Below, one piece after another: positions 1-12,878 of a stretch of 64,000 bases of DNA. This stretch comes from Fusarium oxysporum f. sp. lycopersici 4287. Its lineage: Eukaryota > Ascomycota > Sordariomycetes > Hypocreales > Nectriaceae. The first letter of the stretch is position 1. The number at the start of each line of letters is the position of its first letter. The position numbers and the translations under genes are program-made. The DNA lies in the NCBI RefSeq assembly GCF_000149955.1, contig NC_030995.1, positions 1,860,001 to 1,924,000 on the forward strand, read 5' to 3'. The notes below the pieces were generated by a model. That model was not told where the DNA came from, ran no database searches, and saw only the letters and a list, made by a program, of their open reading frames with translations.

Positions 1-2147
1 ATCATTGCATTACATACGAGGCAAAAGCAGGAAGCTCACGCCAAAGTTGATGACGTAGACTCACATGGCTAATAATCCCCAGATTCAGTTCGATTGGCTA
101 CGCGTCGGTTACTCAAGGGACAAAACATGACGTGCGTGTTAAAGAGGGGGAACGATTAAAATCGATCAAGATCTCGGGCATTTTTAATGTTTGTTCATGT
201 TATTTGCTGGTGAAATGATTGACAAGTGATGTGTCTTGGCATTGGAATTATGCTTTTCTGTCAATCTCAGGCACAGAGGGCACTGACCACTACAAATGCT
301 GCTCGGCATTTTCAGCCCCTGAACATCACCTGTATCTTTAGCGAGTTGTGGTTGATTCGGTACATCCCGATGAGATAACGCGATGAAGGCGGAAAGTATC
401 AGGATGGCCTGGTTGCGGGCACGAGGTTTGTCGGGATACAGAATCAGATCCTCATGAATTACCTACGACAAGATCAAATGCTTGTTAGCTTTGCTCATAT
501 ATAAGCTTTCCAGCATTGGTCTCTGGACCCTTAGCTCATGATGATATACCGATAGGTGATTGTTCAAAACTTGGGATAGCCTCAGAGTGTTTGTAAGGTG
601 ATGGACAGTTATGATATATTCCTTCTTCTTTTCTCTCTCCCGCCTACATGGTCATCTGGTAATGAGATGTAGATATTTGATGGCGTCGGGATGGGCGACA
701 GGGTCCATCTCAGCTGCATAACGCCTATGGGTACATGTAAGCAGAGCCAGAGGTAGAGTAAGCTCAGGGTATTGACCGCTTATACAACATCTCTTCTCAT
801 CCTGCCCATTGATTGATTTCTTCATTTTGCAGTCCGTATTTTGTTTGTCATGACACCAACTGTTTCTCCAGCAAACACACAAACACATGGCAGTTCAAAC
901 ATGGACGATGAAGCCAATCCAAATGTCACTCTCCTTCATGCTTCACCCCACAACCGTCGTCGCACCAGATGTCCAAAACTTGGCATCGATTGGTCGCTGC
1001 ATCGCCATCCTTGCCAGCTGTGCTGTTATCCGCTCTTTCAGCCACCTCAATCAGCGCTTGCGGGAAGACATGGCAAGGCTTGGGCTTACGTAGGTAGTTT
1101 GCACAAGGAGAGCCCGAGAGTCAAGTTTCAGCATGTCAGCAGTAATATCGCTCAATCTTGATCTACAGTAACAGCTTCTTGTGACACCTAGTAAGTCTTT
1201 AATGTAGGAATCAGATTGTTCTCATAGCAATGTGTGTAAACATGTCTTGATTCTCTTTGTTGATGTTTGTCTTTGTCTTGAATCCAGCTCAGCCCAGCTC
1301 CAGTGCTGGCTAGCGGGTTTAGCTAAGTTCCCACCTGTGATCCTGCATCATCAGCAAAGTATCAGCATCAGCCGTCATCATGGGCATGCATTGGCATGGA
1401 TATTGATGAGATCCGTCCTTGATGGGCTCAACTACTATGCGCATACAGACACTACCACTCCAAAATAGTTAGCAATATCACCAGTTCTGCACCCAAAACA
1501 GAACAGAACAATCACAGCCCTAACATCTGCAAACAAAGACCAAGGCAAGGACCCTCAATCTCTTCTCATGTTCTATCCCCTTTCAGGTTTAGTCAATTGT
1601 GGCTCAAGGCCTCTCACCCCCGTCTAGAAAGGATCCGTCTCCTCATCTCCCCTTTTTTTAGCACAAGCAACACTCTAAAGATCCCCATAATAATAATACC
1701 AGCCCGTAACACTTCGCTGCCAGCTTTGCCAGTGGCCAGTAAGCACTGCCAGCCCAAAGGCCGCCTCATATCCCCTGCCTCTCTCTCACTGCCTCTGCCT
1801 CTTATTTTTTACTCCATTTCCAAGGACCCTCACCCAGAGAAACCAAGGTTCAGCCCAAAAAGAAACGGACGGATAATCCCTTCCATTTCCCATCCCATTC
1901 GCTTCGTTTCGCTTGCTCCCTCTCCTTGTTTCTTCCTCTTTTTTCTTTCCTATCGTTCCCCATCAAAACCACCAAACAAATCCACCCTCCCGCAAATTCA
2001 TCCTCTCTCCCCTTTTTGGATTGAGCGTGTCTTGGTTTCAGGCGCCCAATTCGTTTTCGACAACAGAAAGTACAGAGCTTGCTGGGCATCCTCTCCATCG
2101 AAACCTAATCTCGAAAAAATAGCCAAAAACCGTTGAACCCGTTCATC
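1..2147. other. Intergenic region and pyrimidine-rich leader
   Basis: No gene is supported here. Open frames are short, overlap on both strands and show no recognisable protein. The last 550 bases before the gene at 2148 are strongly C/T-rich on the plus strand, as is common in the 5' leaders of well-expressed filamentous fungal genes, so part of this stretch is probably promoter and 5' UTR of that gene. Confidence 0.5.
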
Positions 2148-2966
2148 ATGCGCTTCTCAACCGCCATTCTCTTCGCTGGCAACGCCCTTGCCGCTGTCCA
2201 GCAAGAGTGTCTCGCCAACCACCACGAGGACCTCGCTGCCTTTGCTGACTGTGCCAACAAGGGCGCTCTCTCCTACTGCCTCGCCAACCTCAAGGAGACC
2301 GACGAGGCCGCCCTCAAGACCTGCTACACCTCCGCCGGCTGCTCCTCCGACGCCGCCGCCAAGGAGGCTCACTACACCTTCGAGCGATGCTCCGAACTCG
2401 CCAAGGCCGGCGAGCTCAAGAAGCGCTTCAACGCCGCTCCCATGCCAGCTATTATTCCCCGCGTCGAAGCCGCCGCTGCCATCACCGACGGCCCCAAGGC
2501 CACTGGTGAGCTCAAGAAGCGTGCCGATACCTCGAGAGGAACCGACTGCTACACCACCTTCAAGAAGAGTACCGAGCAGTGCGACCTTGAGACCGTCTCG
2601 GATAAGACCAAGACCGCCACTTGCTACAGCACTGAGATCAGCACCAGCTCGTGCCGCGACGAGGTCCTCTGCACAACCGATTCTTCCGCCGATGATATTT
2701 GCATGACCAAGAAAGAGATGGACACCGCTGGTATCATCATCGCCATCGTCTTCGCTGCTTCAGCCGCTCTTATGCTCGGCTACCTCACCTTCATGTGCTG
2801 CCGCGACCGCAAGGAGCAGAAGCGTCTCGTCGCGAAGTCTGAGGCCGTCGCCCTGGCCCGTGCCGCCACAAAGAAGCAGCGCGCTGCTCAGCGCCAGCCC
2901 CTCATCCGCAACGCCTCTGGCCAATCCGCCCCCGGCGCCGGCAACCCCTTCCAGGACCGAATCTAG
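2148..2966 (+). CDS. Secreted/type I membrane Cys-rich protein with two Kex2-type sites
   Basis: Single-exon gene for a 272-residue protein. ATG at 2148 is chosen because translation from it begins directly with a signal peptide (MRFSTAILFAGNALA); the open frame extends five codons further upstream only through non-ATG codons. The lumenal part is Cys-rich: six cysteines between residues 21 and 81 and more from 134 to 185. The segment GELKKR occurs twice, ending at residues 93 and 125, and looks like Kex2 cleavage sites. A transmembrane helix at about 195–216 is followed by CC (possible palmitoylation) and a basic cytosolic tail of about 55 residues ending NPFQDRI. No family is recognised. It is probably a plasma-membrane or secretory-route protein whose ectodomain may be proteolytically released. 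Confidence 0.85.
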   Translation: MRFSTAILFAGNALAAVQQECLANHHEDLAAFADCANKGALSYCLANLKETDEAALKTCYTSAGCSSDAAAKEAHYTFERCSELAKAGELKKRFNAAPMPAIIPRVEAAAAITDGPKATGELKKRADTSRGTDCYTTFKKSTEQCDLETVSDKTKTATCYSTEISTSSCRDEVLCTTDSSADDICMTKKEMDTAGIIIAIVFAASAALMLGYLTFMCCRDRKEQKRLVAKSEAVALARAATKKQRAAQRQPLIRNASGQSAPGAGNPFQDRI

Positions 2967-4185
2967 GCGGATCGGTCTCGTCGAGGGAGGGTTACGGGAA
3001 CGAGTCAGCTTCACCGAGTCTCCGAAGAGTATTCTTTTCAAAACTGAGCTCTTCGGCTCGCCATGGAGCTGCCTCTTCCCAAGCGCTCGCCATCTCTTTA
3101 TAATGCCTGTGTGAATGACAGCGCGGGGAAAATATCCAAGGCTTGAAAATCTTCAAGGCCGAGGATGACGTGTTTTTCGATACCTTGATATCAGGCCCGG
3201 AGGGGAACAAACCTTACATGACATGTTTGAGTATTTTGGAGCAATGGGAAAGGATAAAGTCTGCAACTTTGGTGCGCGAATGTATCTATTCATCTACCTT
3301 ATGAAATGGGGACGGCCACAGCTAGACGTTGAATTAAAGTATTACGTGTGCTTCCATCTGGCCTCTCACATGTTGTTCATCTCGTAGCTTTTCACAAAAA
3401 TGGTCACACGCGGCACATACTCGCACCTGTTGAGGTGAGAGTTGTGACGGCTGAAAGTTTATGACGAACACAAGCCACTGGCGTTGGAAAGAGAAACGGC
3501 CAGATTTGGCTGGTACTTCGAGGCTAATTGTTGTGAGCTGTGTTGGTCAATCATCATCACGAACATTATTCACATTCACAGGCCAACTACACGCATTGTA
3601 AGGAACTAGTCAAGGCTTATGATGCTTGTGATCCGCTGCTTGAACAATACTCTTTCATTGAGCTCAGCGCTTTTTTTACGCTGTTCGAATTTCCTCATCG
3701 CTTCCCTTCAACTGCAACATTTGGCAGCAAATCGCACCTGGGTATCCATGCAAGATCTTCCTCTCGACTATTGGTAACACACTTGGTCAAAGTTCCTAGG
3801 ATTGAATCCGAATATATCTTCACCCAAAGGAAATGAGCTAACGCGTTGGATTTAGACGTCTTCCGTTGATGAGCAGTGCCAGAATTTCATGCCCGCAGCT
3901 GGTGCTGTCTCGGTGGGCCAGTTAGCCATATTGGGACTCACCCCGAATCGTTTGGTTTGTGATCAGTTGACTGAAGGATCGAAACGATCAAACCTCAGAT
4001 ACGTTTGACGAACCCTTTAGGTGTAAAGACGACCTCCCTCTTTTGTGACCTCCTAGCAAGGGGATAAGCTGATCACAACTTGCAGAGGGTTCGGGACCCA
4101 GAGGGGTGCTATCTCGCACCAGATCTCTGACAGACAAGGAATTACGGCTAGTTTGTCGGCTCGTCTTACGCTGCTGAGACTTTTC
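2967..4185. other. Intergenic region
   Basis: This 1.2-kb stretch holds the 3' flank of the upstream gene and the 3' flank of NST1, which converge here. No gene, RNA or repeat could be supported. Confidence 0.5.
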
Positions 4186-7100
4186 CTATATTCCCCCTCG
4201 CAGAGTTGCTTGACCAGCCACTGGGCTACCAATCTCACCTGGGGCACCGACTGCTCGATAAAATCCATCGTTTAGATCGGGTTCCCATCGGACGGCGTGG
4301 CTAAAACCTCCACTATTCTGTCGGATAACTAAAGTACCGCCTCCGTTGTTGGGGTTTCCTTCGGTGTCGCAAAGGTTGATGAGAATAGCTTCTGAAATAC
4401 TGTCGCCTGACAGTGCCTCAATTCTTGACTTCAGAGTTGAGAGGTCGATGTAACCTTCTTGGTCACCCGAGCCAGCGAGTTCCTGGCATGCCTGGCAGAG
4501 CATTGCGCGAAGTTGGGGGAAGCTGGGGTGTGACGCGGTTCGAAGAGAGTTGATTGCAGGAACAGGAGACATGCCAAAGCCAGGAGGTGCACTCGGTGCG
4601 CCCCAGACAGGATTGTTGAGCCCTGGAGGAGGCAAAGGATGTCCACCGACACCAGGAGGGCCCCACGGATTGGGGGCTAGCGGAAACGCTGAAGCCAAGA
4701 AGGGACTTGTGGTATAATCAGGCCTAGGTCCAGGTGGTTGGTTTCGCACCCCCATAATCCCTTCGACTTCGAGCGGCTCGTCATCTTCCAACAGAGCCCG
4801 ACTACCCAGATGTGCAGTTTCATCTTCTTTGTCGTCAGATAAGCGGCCAAGGTTTATGCTTCCAGGACGCCCAATGGGAGTAGGTCGCCCAATGGGTTGT
4901 GTTGGGGTTGGCGGTGTGTCAAATTGGAATGAACTTTGGCGATGATGCGTTGATGGAGGTATCTCCGTCGGTATCGGGAATCCATTCATGTCAAATTGAT
5001 CAACTCCTGGCTGTGAGAAACCTGGTGGTATCGGTAAGGGAAATCCACGTCCAGCTGGCCCGTTCATACCAGGAGGAGGCATCATTGCACCAGGCCCATG
5101 TCTAAACGCTGAAAAGCCATCCTGTGACATGCGATTAGGGAAACCTGGTGGGGCCGGGTGGTGGTGCAATCCCGGAGGCGGATGCATTCCCATAGGAGGT
5201 ATCTGGAAAGGAGATTGTCCTGACAGTCTCGGTTGTCCGTTTGTTGGAGATACGGAGTGAGAATGCTGAGTACTTGCGCTTCCGTGGCGCTGGCCAATTA
5301 GACCTGGGCTCATGATGGGTGTCATGGAATGAGGTGAAGGGTTTTGGCTTGTAGACGAAGCTGTAGCGGATTGCGCTCCACTGTCTTGCTGTGAGAGGGT
5401 CCGAGGTCTTATAGGAGTCGGTGCTTTGGACATTACAGGAGTGGCGACTGGAATCTTCGGGGAGGCGTAGCTTGCAGGATTCGACGGTTGTTGTGGAAGA
5501 GCTGCCGGGATCGGTACCGGATGCTGGGAACCACGCTTCGGGATTTGGATTGGTTGTGATGTCTGACTTGCCGACTTCTGAGCAGCCGCCTTCTCCTCCT
5601 TCAACTTCTCCTTAGCTTCTCGGGCTGCTTGGGCATCTTTCTGGGCTTTTGCAGCACGAGCTTCTTTGTCCCGCTTGTCGCGCTCTTGCTTGTCCTTCCG
5701 CTCCTGCGCCTCGCGCTCTTTCTCCTCCTTTTCTTTCTGTCGCTGTTCTTCCCTGAGCTTCTTCTCCTTTTCTTTGGCTTCGCGGGCCTTGCGGTCTTGT
5801 TCGGATCGCTCCTGAGCTCGACGTTGCCTCTCTGCCTCCTTGCGTAAGCGAGCTTCTTCGTCAGCCTTCTTCTGCGCCTCCTTTAGCTTTCGTTTCTCTT
5901 CGGCCCTGGCTTTCTGTTCAGCAACCCGTTGCCTCTCAGCTTCTAGCCGAGCAGCGTCTGCAGCAGCCTTCTCCGCCTCTTTACGCGCTTTCTCCTCGGC
6001 CAGTGCTTGCTTCTTCTGTGCAGCCCTGTCCTTCTTCTTCTGCGCGTCTTTGGCCTTCTTAGCTTTCTTCAATTCGGATTCTCGGTCTTCGGCCTCAAGT
6101 TCTTCTAGCAGCCGCTGTTGACGCTCCTTGGCGACTTTCTCCTTGTACGCTGAGAGAACCCTTTGTTCAAACATTCGGGCGGCGAATATCTGGAACATGC
6201 GTCGACCTTCCTCCATTCGTTGCTCCTCCGTCATTTGGTCCTGGCAGCAACACTCAGTATGGGACTGGGATGGTATCACAGAGGGGTTTGAGTATACCTC
6301 TTCCTCCTCATACTCCTCATCCTGACTATCATCAAAGTCATCTTCCTCGTCCTCATCTTCGTCGTATTCGTCTTCTTCAGGAGGAGGATGATTATGTGGA
6401 TTGGAGTATGAGCCATTAGGGTGTCCGTAGCCCCGTGAGAAGTGTTCGCGGGCGTCTTCTTCCCTTGCCATCCCTGGACGGTCAATCATGGAATCCCGGT
6501 ATTTGTGAGGTAAGCCCACGCTGCCTTGGGGTCGCTGAGATTGAGCAGCAGGTGGTGAAACAGGCGGTGAAGAGGGCGACGAGGAACCGTGTGCGGCAGC
6601 AAAGCGGAGTGGTGCGTCGCCAACTCGGATCTCTCTCTCCGGCCCCTCGATCTCCGGCCCAGGGAGAACTCGGTCAGAGTCGCTATATTCGGCAAGCTGC
6701 TTGCGGAGGTGGTCAACGAGGTAAAATAACGAGGCACTCGATCGTCCTCCACTTCGTCTTCGCTGTAAACCTCCTCCAGCTCGTCCTCGTCTTCATCGTC
6801 TCCCACATGTTCGACTATTCGACCGCGCGATGGCGGGCGGTTGGCATAACTTGATGGCAGACCCCGGGGCGGTCTTAGAGCGAAATCTCGAGCTGAGGGT
6901 AGCATAGGTGGTCCCTCGCCTTGGTTTGCGAATTGTTCGAGTTCCAGGTAGTAGGCATCGTAGAGGCCTTCCAGTTCTTCCTCAATTGCATTCCGCTTCC
7001 GTCCGCACACAGTGCAGCTGCATGTATGCTTCTGTTGCTCCTTCATCTTCTTCAGAACAGCATCCTTCTCGACTTTGACCAAGGATTTCCGCTCGTCTTC

Positions 7101-7727
7101 GCCCAATCCAAGCCAGAACGCTTTTATGCGTTCGCGCTCTTCTTGATTGCTAGTACTCCATATCTTATCGCGTGACATTCCAGGGCCTTGCGACAAGTGC
7201 GATTGGGGCTCAGATTCAAGAGTTTCGGGTACAGGTGATGTAGGATCGGCATTTCCTCCCTTCTTCTTTTTCTTTTTATTCTTCTTCGATTTGGAATCCG
7301 AAGGGGGGTGTCCGTTTGTAGTTGGGCCTGTTAATTCGCTCGCCAGGATATATTCATGTTCATCGTCGCTTTCGACCTCTTCGTGGTCAGCGGGGCCGCG
7401 CCCTGACATAGAACCTGTGCGTGCACCACCACTCGCGGCATTGTTGGTATGTCCGTTCGCAGCTTGCTGGGCGGCTTTTAAAGCAGCCTTCTGTCTACGC
7501 TTCTGCTTCTTGCGGTTGACTGTTGGAGCAGGGTCATTGTCGGGGTTGGAAGCCTCTAGTGGGGGGGCACTGGCTTTAGCAGTTGTGGGGGTCGAAGGCA
7601 AGGAAGACTCAGAGGTAGCGCCCTTGGGTACGGTGATAAACTTGGAGCCATCCTTGTTGGTGTATTTTGCCGTATTTCGTGGTGATACCGGAGTTTGGGC
7701 GGCCGGTCTTTGGTTGTTGGCCGGCAT
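4186..7727 (-). CDS. nst1: Stress response protein Nst1 (salt tolerance down-regulator), with a frame switch in the middle
   Basis: Minus-strand gene starting at 7727 ([20 protein letters not shown]). The N-terminal half matches fungal Nst1: a basic [11 protein letters not shown] stretch, a poly-Lys run, the conserved [26 protein letters not shown] block, Cys pairs in [24 protein letters not shown] (described here in parts) and an acidic stretch ending near residue 329 (about 6741). The C-terminal half ([11 protein letters not shown] onward, from 6471) has the long E/K/R-rich coiled coil, then a Pro/Gly/Met-rich low-complexity tail ending at 4186. The two halves lie in different frames. The junction lies between about 6741 and 6472. 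A plausible acceptor is CCAG at 6477–6474, which would restore an Arg codon before MAREED, but no convincing donor is visible. The conserved block expected just before MAREED in other Nst1 proteins is not found. In yeast, Nst1 negatively affects salt tolerance; the role here is inferred. Confidence 0.85.
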
Positions 7728-9104
7728 CGTAGGTTACGGAAGCAAAGCAGTCGAGGGCATGAAGATGCTGTGCGCGACACGTGTCTGTCGATGGGAGGAC
7801 GGCGTATGAGGAATCTGGTTCTGTAATACGCGAGAGCGTGTCAGCTTGGAAGCGGAGGGTATCGCGCGTGTCAAAACGGTGAAGTCGTAGTCGTTAGGCG
7901 GCTGCGGGCACGTTGCAAGTGGAGGGTCTCTGGGGACGGCTCAAAATGAGGCACTCACAGTCGGAGAGCGAGCGGCCAAGGTCAGGGTTAGGTCAGCGAT
8001 GACGCCTGCGGGGAAGGGGCCCAATGGATTGATTGTTATTGCTGCTGTTATAAAATCGTAAGCGCAGTCGGAGGGTTGTATAGATACTTCGGATTGAAGA
8101 TAAAAGAGTGCGGAAATGTTGTAACGTTCTTTGTCTGGTGTTGTTTGATGCTTCGAGGCTCAAGGCTCAAACAAGATGGGACGGTAGAAGTCACTCTTTG
8201 GTGGAGTTGCATAGCACCTGTACTTTCTCATGCAGCCGAACCTGCCCAGCGACACTGTGATGTGGTCAGGCACGCATCTGATTGACGGGATATGCCCCGC
8301 TATTCCCCTAGCCTGGTGTCCTGGTGTGATCTTGCACGTGATGTTGAGATCTGGCGATTTGGTTTGTTTGTGCCTTCCGAGGGTGGGGTTACAAACAGCA
8401 ACCTTGATGTCAACGTCACTCGTCTCGGGGCTACCCTGAACCTGGAGATGAAGCAGTAGAGACAATCAATTCACAACTCTCTCCTGTAAAAATTCTTTCT
8501 TGGCACGCACTGTTAGTGCGGTGCTAGGAGCGGGATTTTCTGCAGGCCACGCGACCACACAAAAACTGCGGGGACGCTATCGGCTCCCTAACAGCAGTTT
8601 TCAGAGAAGGAATTTTGGAGAGTTCGCCTTCTCTGACAACACCTTTGTCGGATCTAATGGCGGCACCTCAGAACCAGAACGCCTTAGATATCGGAGGGCG
8701 ATGCCCCGGGCATTCGTAGCGACATCCTTCCGATCAACGACGCCGATTGCGATGGGTTTTTCTCCTTTAAAGGCAAGCCGCACCGTCGGCCTCTGATCCC
8801 TTCCCGAGGTTTTTCCCTGCCGCCGCGACAGTCGACTACGAGCTACAACTTGGTTACTGGAGATTGTGGACTGCGTCAGCAGATGTAGTGATGCGCGAGA
8901 GAATTCTGGTCGGTGGAAAAAGTTCGACAATAGATTGCCCTCGAACCCGCTGACGGGTGACGGGCTTGAGAAATACAGCACCTTTTGTGCCATTGGTATG
9001 CTGGATGGTGAAGGAAGCGGGGTATCCTGTACCTAGCTAGCTCAGCACGTCTTTTGCTCCAGTAGGAGATTTGGCTTCGTTACAGCCACCCAGACGAAAA
9101 ATAC

Positions 9105-9124
9105 ACATACATACATACATACAT
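9105..9124. repeat. Tetranucleotide microsatellite (ACAT)5
   Basis: Five perfect ACAT units are visible in the intergenic region between NST1 and RHO2. It is a simple sequence repeat with no other apparent role. Confidence 0.9.
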
Positions 9125-11722
9125 AGACAATCAATTCTTTTTTGGCAATCATGAAAGACCCAATTCGTCTATTGGTTATTTCTCAACCGAAAGCTGCATC
9201 ATTATCTCCTGTCTGTTACTCAATTGTACACAATGTGTGCGTAACAAAGTAATCGTGAAGTGCATTCAATACCTACCTAAGCACACTTTAGTCTCGTGAC
9301 TTAAGAGAATCCAAGACTTAGGAAAGCTATTGGACTGGCCTTTGCTCCTCCACAAGCTCTGAAATCGATTAAGCAATCAACATTCCAATATTATGACAGG
9401 ACTGTAACAGGGACCAGTGCATGTTTGACAAACAGACTACGGCTTGGTTATTAACGGTGGGAAAACACCGGTCCCGTCTTCGCGAGACGATCAATACTCC
9501 ATAGACATAACCTTACCAGGGAGCAACCAAGGCAGATCACCATCAGAAGAAGCAGGCCCGAATTAGGATCTTCATATCTCATGCCGATGTGCAGAACAAA
9601 TTTGACCACCAAACTCGTCATCCATAGGCACCACGATGGTTGCCGACGCCGTGCAACATTAAACATGGCCAGCACAATCGCACAAGAGCCATATGAAAGC
9701 CTCATAGACTCGACTCTATCTCTTATGATAACAGCTGGATCAGACCATGTGCAACGAATCTACGACATACATCTCGGCGCGCAAACCTATGTGTGTGACA
9801 GGATACCAAATTGAGACGATGCCGTGTTGCCCCTTGTCCATGCATGTTGCAAACGACGGAGGACAGCATCGACGGGAGAGGACGACGCAACATGTTTCGG
9901 TTATTTGTCCATAGATAGACGAAGGATTCTCAATTGCTGAAATCTGTCCGTACAAACGCCGCCTGGAGTACCACTCACATTGAATCAGAGTTGATCGGAA
10001 GGGTAAACGGATGCGATCTTTGCCCACCAGACGAAGGGAATATGCAGGTAAGACTCAAGCAGCCATCAAGACGCTGACAGCTATGCATACATTATTGGGA
10101 CGAAGGATCGTGGCATCACCTGCAAACACCACCGCAGCCTTGTAGGGCAGTGAGTTTATTGCCTACTGTGACATCGGCCACGAGGCGTCGTTGTTGCATT
10201 CAACGCAAGCGGACATAGACAGTGAGACGGGCCAACTAGCTCATCGGGTATGCCCGTACAGTATGCTGTCATGAAGGATCCACGCAGGTGAGAATTGAAG
10301 TTTTTCTACACTAACGTCAGAGGGAAAAGGACCTTGAAGGGACGTTTGCAGACATCCGAACGTCAGCAATGCGGACCGCCGGCGCAACTCACAAACACCG
10401 AAATCCTTCTCATGGAATCCATATTATCATGTTAGCGTGAGGGAGCCAAGAAGATGGAGCGCATTAACGGGATCGTCCGCAAAATGGTCGAGTTGATCTC
10501 ATCCAATGCCCTCAAGTAGCATGGCATGAAGTCTTGAGACACGAGCTAGGGTTCTGTTGCTATTTCTATTTCCAGGGGACTTTTCCATCATCGCTGCACA
10601 ACAGGCAATAAGCGTCAGTGCTAAAGCAGTAGTTCGTCCTGCCCCTTGGTCTCCAGGGCTCCAGGGCTGGTTTGGTTCCTGTTTTTAGCTTACCGGCTGG
10701 CGGGTGTGGGTTAGTCTGCACAGCCTCAAATGGCGGCGGCCATGCATTTTTGCATCCCAGCAATGAGATTGGCTGGCATGACGAGCATCTCTGAGCCCAA
10801 ATGTTTAATCCTCCGAGCAAAGACAAGGGCACTTTTTATGTGGATCTGTTGATATGCTTGCCTAGATCTGAATTCTGTCGTTACTGTCGTATTGAAGGAC
10901 ACCTTGGCCCTGTCGTCTATGGAAGCTATCGATGCAGAAACAAAACACAGACAGCTAATTCGTTGAAGAAGATATGAGCATTGAAGATGATAGAACGGTC
11001 CGTGAGTTTTGTTTGGCTTGGCGGAGTTGGGTTGAGCTGAGAGGCTCCATGACGACGAAACTCTCCACCGACTTCTGTTTACCTAATTGAGTCTCTAGTG
11101 ACGATTTATGACGGTTACCAAAGCGTAACGGCTCTGCAATTTTGTTTCCAACCGACCGTTAGAAATACTTATTCAGATTCTTCCCATCGAGCTGGTACAG
11201 GGCGGAGAATGTCAGAATTAACCGAGCTGGCTTCAATCATATTACTTGTTTTGGATATACAGTTGTGGATGCTCCGCCACAGGGGGCTTGCTGTTTGTTG
11301 CAAGTCCATCAATGATCAACTCATGATGGGATGGGCTATGCTAATCAGATGCTGCTGATGACAAAACCTCCAATTGAAGTCCCTCAGTGACTTTTCCTAA
11401 AGCTACGTAGTCAAAATGTCAGAAGATGCCGTTGTAACGATCCATTCTCCGGCACATCTCGTGTACCTTAATCCATGTCGATCAACAACCACAGACTTGC
11501 CGTCGCATTCAACAAGAAGCAACTCATGCTGTCGAAGCCCACTTTGTGATAATGCGCAGTCCACTCAGGCAGCCCAGCTGTCACAGAACCTGTACTAGAG
11601 AACTTTCAGGGCTGTCGTCCTCCACTAGACCTCACCTCATCCTCAGCTAAAAAAGGTCCCCCGGACCCGTTTTCTTCGTCGAGGCTCCACATGGCCTACC
11701 CGTTCAGGGGAGCACCTCAGTG

Positions 11723-11758
11723 CAGTGAGTACAGTGAGTACAGTGCAGTCAGTGAGTG
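11723..11758. repeat. Short CAGTGAGTA-type direct repeats
   Basis: Two perfect tandem copies of CAGTGAGTA at 11723–11740 are followed by partial copies (CAGTG, CAGT, CAGTGAGTG) up to 11758. It lies about 1.1 kb upstream of the RHO2 start codon. Function is unknown; replication slippage is enough to explain it. Confidence 0.7.
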
Positions 11759-12878
11759 AATCTGTCCATCCATGGAAACGCGGGCTCTCCACCATCACCG
11801 ATGCCACCACCGTCGCCGTCGTAAACAAGCCCGGCTGTTCCAACAATAGAAAAGAGGCTGCCTCTCTAGCTTTAGATCTACGGCGTATAGTATAACTAAA
11901 CGTTAGTTTCTTGGGGATACCTTTAATTCGTATCAGATTATCGATCTATTCATTCCTTAACATCTTGAATGACTCGTTTCATCTTTTCTACACAATCTTC
12001 AGAATCCGATGTACATCAGCCCAGCCCAGTCCGCCTCAGCTCCATTTTAGACTGAGGCTAAAGAAACAGGTCTGACAAAAAAAGAACAGCACCACCTCAC
12101 CACAGTCCTTCACTGTCCTATCATCTCGGTCAATCAATCATCAGTCCTGCCCGTCAGTCTTGGTCTCGTATTCCCAGCCCATTAGACATCATTCTTTCAT
12201 CTTCTTTCTTGTTTCTCTACTATTCTATTCTTTGAAGAATTTGTTCATCCAACCAGTTCCCTGGCACTCGCTCCGTCCTAGACATTACTCTCACCATTAA
12301 AAACGCCCTGATCTCACTGCACAAACCCTGGACTGCACTGCATACCCTGGCAGCTGAACCGTATACTAGCACCGTATTTACGTACTGCCTGCACCTGCAC
12401 CTGGCCCGGCTTGTCCTGACCTGGCTGGTTCCATCTGGCCCTGTCCTCCTCGCTCCACGTCCGCGCGCTCATTCAGGTCCGGACGTCCCTTGTTACTTTA
12501 CTCACCCATCCTACGATTCTCTTACCAAAAAGTCCGTTGGCAAAAAAATAAGGGGTCCTATCCCAGATCTCGACGACATTTCTCTGACCGAACCGACCTT
12601 ACTCTCCAATTAACCATCATCACCTTCATATCACTCAATCCAGTCCTATCCAATCCCTTTCGGCCTAGCTTAGCTTGTTCCTGTTGTTATCACCGCGACG
12701 ACGCCCTCTTGATCGCTGTAGCTCGTTGCTCTTCCACCCATAATCAATCGACGGTAACGATTAACCGACGCATTACCCAGATCTGGGGCCCGTAGCAGAC
12801 TCCAGATCCGATTTCCTCCTACGATTAGTCTCGAAACGTCATCATCACGCAGCCTCGAGGTCATATAACTCAGTCATC

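Larger units (their letters stand above)
7728..12878. other. Long gene-free region between NST1 and RHO2
   Basis: These 5.1 kb sit between two divergently transcribed genes, so they must contain both promoters. The last 900 bases before RHO2 are C/T-rich and probably transcribed leader. Open frames of up to 130 codons occur (for example 8601–8993, minus) but none resembles a known protein and none has convincing splice partners. No tRNA, rRNA or transposon signature was seen. Confidence 0.45.

Noticed and set aside
8601..8993. 130-codon open frame on the minus strand between NST1 and RHO2
   Set aside because: No recognised family and no splice partners. An open frame on the opposite strand overlaps it, so chance is the simplest explanation.
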